Positions 58,664-64,000 of a stretch of DNA of 64,000 nucleotides are shown here, piece by piece. This DNA is from Arthrobacter globiformis (lineage in GTDB: Bacteria; Actinomycetota; Actinomycetes; Actinomycetales; Micrococcaceae). The number at the start of each line of letters is the position of its first letter. The first letter of the stretch is position 1. Below the pieces are notes generated by a model. It worked only from the letters and a program-made list of their open reading frames with translations, did no database searches and had not been told where the DNA came from. A program made the position numbers and the translations under genes. The stretch covers positions 4,216,001 to 4,280,000 of the forward strand of contig NZ_JAUSZX010000001.1 of the NCBI RefSeq assembly GCF_030818015.1, read 5' to 3'.

Positions 58664-58680
58664 ATGTGGTTGGACCACAT
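58664..58680. promoter_or_regulatory. GntR/FadR-type operator 1
   Basis: ATGTGGT-TGG-ACCACAT (58664-58680) is a perfect 7-3-7 palindrome matching the FadR-subfamily consensus TNGTNNNACNA. It lies just upstream of the -10 box of the GntR gene (58654-58659), fitting autoregulation. Confidence 0.8.
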
Positions 58681-58689
58681 GCTTTAGAG

Positions 58690-58704
58690 TGTGGTTAGAC
58701 CACA
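58690..58704. promoter_or_regulatory. GntR/FadR-type operator 2
   Basis: TGTGGT-TAG-ACCACA (58690-58704) is a perfect 6-3-6 palindrome, 25 bp centre to centre from operator 1 and 50 bp before lldD. Two sites about 2.4 helical turns apart suggest cooperative binding. Confidence 0.8.
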
Positions 58705-58753
58705 GCGGGGAGACTCCAGATCTCATCTCCCGGCATGTCCACGGAGGAACGCC

Positions 58754-60094
58754 ATGACCCACACCCTCGAGCCGAGCAACCCCGAGACCACCCCGGCCCC
58801 GGACGCGTCGGATATTCCGGCCACGCGGCCCGCCACCGGCGTCGCCGCGGCAGCCGCAGCAGTTCCGGCCGCCCTGAAGCGCCGCGTCCCGAAGTACTCG
58901 GACCTCGCCCCGCTCATGCAGTTCAAGAAGCCCGAATTCAGCAGGGAAGCCCGGCTCAAGCGCGCCAGCACCGTCTGGGAACTGCGCGACATCGCCAAGC
59001 GCCGCACACCCCAGGCCCCGTTTGACTACACCGACGGCGCGGCGGAGGCCGAGATCACCCTGCGGCGTGCCCGCGAGGCGTTCCTGGACATCGAGTTCCG
59101 CCCGGGCATCCTGCGGAACGTGTCCAGTATCGACCTGAGCACCGACATTCTGGGCAAGTCCTCCCGGCTTCCCGTGGGCATCGCGCCCACCGGCTTCACC
59201 CGGATGATGCACTCCGAAGGCGAATATGCCGGCTCGCAGGCCGCCGAAGCCGCCGGCATCCCCTACACGCTCTCCACCATGGGCACCGCCTCCATCGAGG
59301 ACGTGGCCGCGGCGGCGCCCAACGGCCGGAACTGGTTCCAGCTGTACCTCTGGACGGACCGGGACCGTTCCCTCGAACTGATCGAGCGCGCGGCGAAGGC
59401 CGGGAACGACACCCTTATGGTCACGGTGGACACCGCCGTCGCCGGGGCCCGGCTGCGCGATGTCCGCAACGGCATGACCATCCCGCCGGCACTGACGCTG
59501 AAGACCGTCCTGGACGCGTCCTACCGCCCGGCCTGGTGGTTTAACTTCCTCACCCACGAGCCGCTCACCTTCGCCTCGCTCTCGCGGTACACGGGCACGG
59601 TGGCCGACCTCATCAACTCGATGTTCGACCCCACCCTCACCTTCGAGGACCTCGACTGGCTGCGCGAAACCTGGAAGGGCAAGCTGGTGGTCAAGGGAAT
59701 CCAGACCGTGGACGACGCCCGCAAGGTGGTGGACCACGGCGCCGACGGCATCGTGCTCTCCAACCACGGCGGCCGCCAGCTTGACCGCGCACCCATCCCC
59801 TTCCACCTGCTCCCGGAAGTGTCCAAGGCGCTCAAGGCGGACAACAGCACTGCCGCGATCATGCTGGACACGGGCATCATGAGCGGCGCGGACATCATCG
59901 CCGCCCTGGCGCTGGGTGCCGACTTCACGCTCATCGGCCGCGCCTACCTGTACGGGCTCATGGCCGGCGGCCGGGCCGGCGTCGACCGCGTCCTGCAGAT
60001 CCTCGAAAAGGACATGGCCCGCACCATGGCGCTCCTGGGCGTCAGCAGGCTCTCCGAGCTGACCGCGGACCACGTGCGGATCCTCGGCAGGTAG
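58754..60094 (+). CDS. lldD: L-lactate dehydrogenase (FMN, quinone-linked)
   Basis: This 446-aa enzyme is of the alpha-hydroxy-acid oxidising FMN family that converts L-lactate to pyruvate at the membrane. Motifs include [16 protein letters not shown] at the FMN site, [13 protein letters not shown], and the catalytic [10 protein letters not shown] with His338 and Arg341, followed by [11 protein letters not shown]. An N-terminal Ala/Pro-rich extension of about 40 residues is present. GGAGG precedes the ATG at 58754. Two GntR operators lie upstream. Lactate produced by the RhaD fusion may be one source of substrate. Confidence 0.9.
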   Translation: MTHTLEPSNPETTPAPDASDIPATRPATGVAAAAAAVPAALKRRVPKYSDLAPLMQFKKPEFSREARLKRASTVWELRDIAKRRTPQAPFDYTDGAAEAEITLRRAREAFLDIEFRPGILRNVSSIDLSTDILGKSSRLPVGIAPTGFTRMMHSEGEYAGSQAAEAAGIPYTLSTMGTASIEDVAAAAPNGRNWFQLYLWTDRDRSLELIERAAKAGNDTLMVTVDTAVAGARLRDVRNGMTIPPALTLKTVLDASYRPAWWFNFLTHEPLTFASLSRYTGTVADLINSMFDPTLTFEDLDWLRETWKGKLVVKGIQTVDDARKVVDHGADGIVLSNHGGRQLDRAPIPFHLLPEVSKALKADNSTAAIMLDTGIMSGADIIAALALGADFTLIGRAYLYGLMAGGRAGVDRVLQILEKDMARTMALLGVSRLSELTADHVRILGR

Positions 60095-60107
60095 CTGCCA
60101 CTCCGCC

Positions 60108-60178
60108 AACCCAAACTGACTCGCAGTTGTGGTCGTTTTGAGGGCTCAAAACGACATTAACCGCGAGTCAGTTGGGTT
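60108..60178. repeat. Long imperfect inverted repeat between lldD and arsR
   Basis: Arms from about 60108 to 60142 (beginning AACCCAAACTGACTCGC) and 60145-60178 (ending GAGTCAGTTGGGTT) pair over some 34 nt with a few mismatches and one bulge. The element lies between convergent genes and reaches the arsR stop codon. It could terminate both transcripts or be a third type of dispersed palindrome. Confidence 0.7.
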
Positions 60179-60827
60179 ACTTTTTGCGGCCGAACTTGGG
60201 CAGGTTCGCCAGCAGGTCTGCGGCCTTCGTCGCGGCGCGGCCCACGGTGCGGCCAATCTGCTGCGGGACGGTGTCGTCCTGGCCGGCGCTGCCGGGCACC
60301 TGGCCGCCGGGAACCACGACGGCGGGACTCAGCTGGCCGCTCGCCGGACGCCCGGGTGCGTGGGTAGCGTCGTCCGCCGCGCTGCCGGCATGCGCCGCGG
60401 TGGCTGCCGCGAACGCGTCCGGGACCTCGGCGGTCTGGCCGGCTGCGGCCAGGCTGGCTGCGGCCGGGGTTCCGGCCGTTGCAGCGGCGGCACGCGGGGT
60501 ACCGGTCGGGGCGTCCCCGGCCTGCTCGGCTGCAACGTCCGGTGACGCTGCAGCGGAAGCCGTGCGTCCGACGTCGAACGTCTCCAGCCAGCTGGCAACC
60601 CCCTCGAGCGGCTTGGTGTTGAGCGCGTAGTAGCGCTTCTGGCCCTGCGCGCGCATGCTGACAAGGTCTGCCTCACGCAGCACTTTAAGGTGTTTGGAGA
60701 TGGTGGGCTGGCTGGCCGCGAGCTCCTCGACCAGCTCCCCCACAGCTTTGTCCCCGGCCTGGAGGGACACCAGAATGTCCCGCCGCGTTGCCTCAGCAAT
60801 GACGGCAAATACGTCGTCTGTCACCAT
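60177..60827 (-). CDS. ArsR-family regulator with long Ala-rich C-terminal extension
   Basis: The first 95 or so residues of this 216-aa protein are an ArsR winged helix (VFAVIAEATRRDILVSLQAGDK, QPTISKHLKVLREADLVSM, YYALNTKPLEGVASWLETFDV). They are followed by about 120 residues rich in Ala, Gly, Pro and Thr, and a basic end (DLLANLPKFGRKK). No metal-binding cysteines are visible, so it is not a classical metal sensor. The ATG at 60827 has TAGGGT 7 nt upstream (leaderless); a GTG one codon later is equally possible. Confidence 0.8.
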   Translation of the reverse strand: MVTDDVFAVIAEATRRDILVSLQAGDKAVGELVEELAASQPTISKHLKVLREADLVSMRAQGQKRYYALNTKPLEGVASWLETFDVGRTASAAASPDVAAEQAGDAPTGTPRAAAATAGTPAAASLAAAGQTAEVPDAFAAATAAHAGSAADDATHAPGRPASGQLSPAVVVPGGQVPGSAGQDDTVPQQIGRTVGRAATKAADLLANLPKFGRKK

Positions 60828-60914
60828 GAGACCCACCCTAGCGACATATACGCCGAATGGCATCTACTATTTCGCGCGTGCCCGGAACAGTGAAGGGACT
60901 GACGAAAGTAGGGC

Positions 60915-60963
60915 TAGTCGAACCAGGGAACTGGTCGAACCAGGGAGCTAGTCGAACCAGGGG
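60915..60963. repeat. 17-bp tandem repeat overlapping the acuC stop codon
   Basis: Three copies of a unit like TAGTCGAACCAGGGA start at 60915, 60932 and 60949 (period exactly 17 bp). The last copy is the 3' end of acuC, encoding its final Pro-Trp-Phe-Asp and stop, so the others look like duplications of the gene end. Confidence 0.8.
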
Positions 60964-62159
60964 TCCAGGCCGTACAGCGGGAAGACTTCCTTGCGCGTGG
61001 CCATCACGGTTCGGTCGATGTCGTCGTTGGGATCGAAGCCCACCTCCCAGGAGCGCCACCAGACGTCGGCGTCGTCGCCCATGCTCTCGGGCGTGTCCAC
61101 GCCGTAGCGCTCCTGCACGTACGTCCGCCACGCCTCCGGCACGGGGGTGCGCAGCGGCACCGGGCGGTTCGCTGCGATGCCAATCAGGTGGCTCCAGGTC
61201 CGCGGCACGACGCCCGTGATGTGGTATCCGCCGCCGCCGGTGGCAATCCAGCGGTTTCCGCAGTACCGGGCGGCGAGGCTCGCGACGGCGGTGGCGGCCT
61301 CGCGCTGTCCGTCCACGCTGACGTTGAGATGGGTCAGGGGATCGAGCCGGTGCGAGTCGCAGCCGTGCTGGCTGACGATGACCTCGGGCGCGAAGGCGCC
61401 CACCAGCTGCGGGACCACGGCGTGGAACGCCCGGAGCCAGCCGGCGTCCCCCGTTCCCGCAGGCAGAGCCACGTTAACGGCGCTGCCCCGGGCCTCGGGG
61501 CCGCCGATCTCATTGGCGAAGCCGGTGCCGGGGAACAGGGACATGCCGGTTTCGTGCAGCGAAATGGTGAGGACGCGGGGGTCGTCCCAGAAGATGCTTT
61601 GCGTCCCGTCCCCGTGGTGGGCATCGACGTCGATATATGCCACGCGCCGCACGCCGCCGTCGAGCAGTTTCCGGACCGCCAGGGCGGCATCGTTGTAGAC
61701 GCAAAAGCCGCTGGCGCGGTCCCGGGACGCGTGGTGCAGCCCGCCGCCGAAGTTCACGGCCCGGACCGCCGAACCGTCCAGGATCGAGCTGGCCGCGAGG
61801 AGGGAGCCGCCGGCCAAACGCGCCGCGGCCTCGTGCATCCCGGCAAAGGCGGGATCATCCTCGGTCCCCAGCCCGTAGGACTCGTCGGCTGCGGCGGGGT
61901 TGTCGCTGGCCCGGCGCACCGCGGCCACGAAGTCGGGGCTGTGCACGGTGGTGAGCTCGCCGTCGTCGGCCACGTCCGGGGCGGACAACCTGACGTGGGC
62001 AAGGTCCAGCAGGCCCAGGCTCGAGGCCAGCCGTGCAGTCAGCTCGAGGCGTTCGGGCGCCATGGGGTGGCCCGGGCCGAAGTTGTACGCCGTCATGGCG
62101 GTGTCCCACACCACCGTCGTTGGCAGTGCGGGGAGGCTGAGTCCGGGCTGGAATGTCAT
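60948..62159 (-). CDS. acuC: AcuC-like class I histone-deacetylase-fold hydrolase
   Basis: This 403-aa arginase/deacetylase-fold protein has the zinc/catalytic motifs FGGGLHHASRDRASGFCVYND (His pair), YIDVDAHHGDGTQ (Asp-His ligands), SLHETGMSLFPGTG and SQHGCDSHRLDPLTHL, with GGGGYH near the end. AcuC proteins deacetylate acetyl-CoA synthetase or similar lysines. The start at 62159 (ATG) has TAGCCT 7 nt upstream, so it is probably leaderless; the longer frame to 62204 is unlikely. The C-terminus ends in a tandemly repeated sequence. Confidence 0.88.
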   Translation of the reverse strand: MTFQPGLSLPALPTTVVWDTAMTAYNFGPGHPMAPERLELTARLASSLGLLDLAHVRLSAPDVADDGELTTVHSPDFVAAVRRASDNPAAADESYGLGTEDDPAFAGMHEAAARLAGGSLLAASSILDGSAVRAVNFGGGLHHASRDRASGFCVYNDAALAVRKLLDGGVRRVAYIDVDAHHGDGTQSIFWDDPRVLTISLHETGMSLFPGTGFANEIGGPEARGSAVNVALPAGTGDAGWLRAFHAVVPQLVGAFAPEVIVSQHGCDSHRLDPLTHLNVSVDGQREAATAVASLAARYCGNRWIATGGGGYHITGVVPRTWSHLIGIAANRPVPLRTPVPEAWRTYVQERYGVDTPESMGDDADVWWRSWEVGFDPNDDIDRTVMATRKEVFPLYGLDPWFD

Positions 62160-62264
62160 TACTGACAGGCTACCGGAGGCCCGTCTGCCCCCGGGCCCGG
62201 CCACGGCGCGGGGTTTAGTGGTTTACTACTGGAGGAAGCAGAGTCAATCGAGGAACAGCCGCAC

Positions 62265-63698
62265 ATGACCCAAAGCCAGTCGAGGTCCAAGAGCCCGGCC
62301 AGCTGGCAACCCGCAGCGCCGGAGCGTGAGGGCCTGTGGATATTCACGGGCATCCGTGACTTCATCGATGACATTGCCAACACATCTCCGGCCCGCCTTG
62401 CCCTGAGCGCCTTCGTGGTGGTCATCGTCCTCTTCACTGCCCTGCTGTCGCTGCCGGCGTCCTCGGCAACCGGCGACTTCACACCGCTCCACCAGGCCCT
62501 CTTCACCGCGGTCTCGGCTGTCTGCGTTACGGGCCTCACCGTGGTGTCCACCGCTGTGCACTGGTCCTTCTTCGGGCAGCTGATCATCCTGATCGGCATT
62601 TTCGTCGGCGGCCTCGGCACGCTGACGCTGGCCTCACTGCTGGCCCTCATGGTGAGCAAGAAGCTGGGCGTCAGGGGCAAGCTCATTGCCCAGGAAGCCA
62701 TGAACAACGCCGGCCGCCTTGGTGAAGTGGGTACGCTGCTGCGGATCGTCATCACCACCTCCGTGGTCATCGAGGGCGCCCTCGCGCTCGCCCTGATCCC
62801 GCGCTTCATGGTCCTCGGCGAGCCCTTCTGGCAGTCTGTCTGGCACGGCGTCTTCTACTCGATCTCGTCCTTCAACAACGCCGGCTTCACCCCGCACTCG
62901 GACGGCATCGTCCCCTACGAAACAGACCTCTGGATCCTCATTCCGCTCATGCTCGGCGTGTTCCTGGGCAGCCTCGGCTTCCCCGTCGTCATGGTCCTGC
63001 AGCAAAACGGGCTCAACTGGAAAAAGTGGAACCTGCACACGAAGCTCACCATCCAGGTCTCGTTCATCCTGCTCGCCGCCGGAACGGTGCTGTGGGCACT
63101 CATGGAGTGGGACAACGCCCGGACCATCGGCGGCATGGACCTCGGCGACAAGATCACGCACTCGCTGTTCGCCTCAGTCATGACGCGCTCCGGCGGCTTC
63201 AACCTCGTGGACCAGAACCAGATGGAATCCACCACCAAGCTGCTCACGGACGCCCTCATGTTCGCCGGCGGCGGCTCCGCCTCAACGGCGGGCGGCATCA
63301 AGGTCACCACGATCGCCGTCATGTTCCTGGCCATCATCGCCGAAGCCCGCGGCGACGCAGACGTCAAGGTATACGGCCGCACCATCCCGGAAGGCACCAT
63401 GCGCGTGGCCATCTCGGTGATCGTCGCTGGCGCCACGCTGGTATCCGCGTCCGCCTTCCTGCTCCTGCACATCAGCGGCGCCTCCCTGGACCGGGTGCTG
63501 TTCGAGACCATTTCAGCCTTCGCCACGGTCGGCCTGAGCACAAACCTCAGCGCCGAACTGCCGCCGGAGGGCGTGTATGTGCTGTCCGTCCTGATGTTCG
63601 CCGGCCGCGTCGGCACCGTCACGCTTGCCGCTGCCCTGGCCCTGCGCCAGCGCAGCCAGCTGTACCACTACCCGGAAGAGAGGCCCATCATTGGCTAA
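62265..63698 (+). CDS. trkH: Potassium uptake channel subunit TrkH
   Basis: This 477-aa membrane protein of the Trk/Ktr/HKT superfamily has four pore repeats with selectivity-filter-like segments (AVCVTGLTVVST, SSFNNAGFTPHSDG, VMTRSGGFNLVD, SAFATVGLSTNLS) and a SASTAGGIKVTT stretch. It carries K+ into the cell, gated by TrkA. The ATG at 62265 follows GAGGAAC. Its stop overlaps the trkA start by 8 nt. It is divergent from acuC. Confidence 0.92.
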   Translation: MTQSQSRSKSPASWQPAAPEREGLWIFTGIRDFIDDIANTSPARLALSAFVVVIVLFTALLSLPASSATGDFTPLHQALFTAVSAVCVTGLTVVSTAVHWSFFGQLIILIGIFVGGLGTLTLASLLALMVSKKLGVRGKLIAQEAMNNAGRLGEVGTLLRIVITTSVVIEGALALALIPRFMVLGEPFWQSVWHGVFYSISSFNNAGFTPHSDGIVPYETDLWILIPLMLGVFLGSLGFPVVMVLQQNGLNWKKWNLHTKLTIQVSFILLAAGTVLWALMEWDNARTIGGMDLGDKITHSLFASVMTRSGGFNLVDQNQMESTTKLLTDALMFAGGGSASTAGGIKVTTIAVMFLAIIAEARGDADVKVYGRTIPEGTMRVAISVIVAGATLVSASAFLLLHISGASLDRVLFETISAFATVGLSTNLSAELPPEGVYVLSVLMFAGRVGTVTLAAALALRQRSQLYHYPEERPIIG

Positions 63699-64000
63699 TT
63701 CGTCAGGCGCCCCCAACCGCCCCGCCCACAACGCGCCGGTCCTGGTGATCGGGCTGGGCCGCTTCGGCTCCTCCACGGCGGAGCAGCTGGTGAAGCAGGG
63801 CCGCGAGGTGTTGGCCATCGAGCGTGACAGGTCCCTGGTCCAGAAGTGGTCACCTGTCCTGACCCACGTGGTGGAAGCCGACGCCACCAACATCGACGCA
63901 CTGCGCCAGCTGGGCGCGCAGGAGTTCAGTTCAGCCGTGGTGGGGGTGGGCACGTCCATTGAGTCCTCCGTGCTCATCACCGTGAACCTGGTGGACCTCG
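63691..64000 (+). CDS. trkA: TrkA-like potassium uptake regulatory subunit (3' end cut)
   Basis: A reading frame from TTG at 63691 runs to the right edge (103 codons visible). It begins MANSSGAPNRPAHNAPV and has the RCK nucleotide-binding motif VLVIGLGRFGSSTAEQL, the acidic second strand EVLAIERD, and ATNIDALRQLGAQ. It overlaps trkH by 8 nt, typical of trkH-trkA pairs; TrkA binds NAD(H)/nucleotides and gates TrkH. The start is placed by this overlap and a purine-rich GAAGAGAGG upstream. Confidence 0.88.
   Translation, partial: MANSSGAPNRPAHNAPVLVIGLGRFGSSTAEQLVKQGREVLAIERDRSLVQKWSPVLTHVVEADATNIDALRQLGAQEFSSAVVGVGTSIESSVLITVNLVDL

Overview
The window is high-GC actinobacterial chromosome, most likely from the Arthrobacter/Pseudarthrobacter group (Micrococcaceae). 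Evidence: the strong third-position G/C bias, a BldC-type regulator next to a bS22 micro-gene, an actinobacterial cytochrome c system II cluster (resA-ccdA-resB-ccsB), Rex, menaquinone genes, LGFP repeats, and many promoters that place a TANNNT -10 box 6-7 nt before the start codon (leaderless mRNAs). I saw no rRNA or tRNA gene, insertion sequence, prophage or CRISPR array.

Layout. 1-9.4 kb: a secreted LGFP-repeat/L,D-transpeptidase-like protein (cut by the left edge), an ABC-F ATPase, a CPBP membrane protease, a VOC protein, the menaquinone genes menB, menE and menA, and two small membrane proteins. 9.5-14.4 kb: a minus-strand operon for cytochrome c maturation headed by a histidine phosphatase. 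14.6-22 kb: YceI, two paralogous repeat-tailed membrane proteins, rex, a glutaredoxin, a HAD phosphatase, bS22, bldC, and a class I DAHP synthase (aroG) behind a previously unlisted 19-codon leader peptide rich in Trp/Tyr/Phe.

21.5-57.9 kb is a large carbohydrate-catabolism island. It starts with an L-rhamnose operon (rhaM, rhaI, rhaD-dehydrogenase fusion, rhaB, an MFS gene that has lost its N-terminal helices) divergent from a LacI regulator. It continues with a rhamnogalacturonan-acetylesterase-like SGNH hydrolase, two binding-protein ABC importers without their own ATPase, a GH42 beta-galactosidase and a GH3 beta-glucosidase. It also holds two giant fusions of a Gfo/Idh/MocA dehydrogenase to a DUF6807 (PmoA-like) domain, one with an extra N-terminal esterase, plus an M24 protein lacking metal ligands, an enolase-superfamily enzyme, a KdgD-type aldolase/dehydratase, an NAD-dependent sugar dehydrogenase/epimerase, another Gfo/Idh enzyme, a second LacI regulator, and a TetR-MFS-GH3 unit. 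The contents suggest uptake and breakdown of rhamnose- and galactose-bearing plant polysaccharide such as rhamnogalacturonan I, with a sugar-acid branch. LacI-type palindromes with a GAAAGCG core occur in front of several of these units and suggest one regulon.

57.9-64 kb: a GntR regulator and lldD (L-lactate to pyruvate, which could consume lactate from the rhamnose pathway) with two perfect TGTGGT-N3-ACCACA operators, an ArsR regulator with a long alanine-rich tail, an acuC-like deacetylase, and trkH-trkA potassium uptake (trkA cut by the right edge).

Most promising for follow-up: the aroG leader peptide with its 14-bp alternative stem; the esterase-Gfo/Idh-DUF6807 triple fusion with its smaller paralogue; the putative GAAAGCG regulon; the N-terminally deleted MFS gene; and two dispersed, almost identical perfect 23-24 bp inverted repeats.
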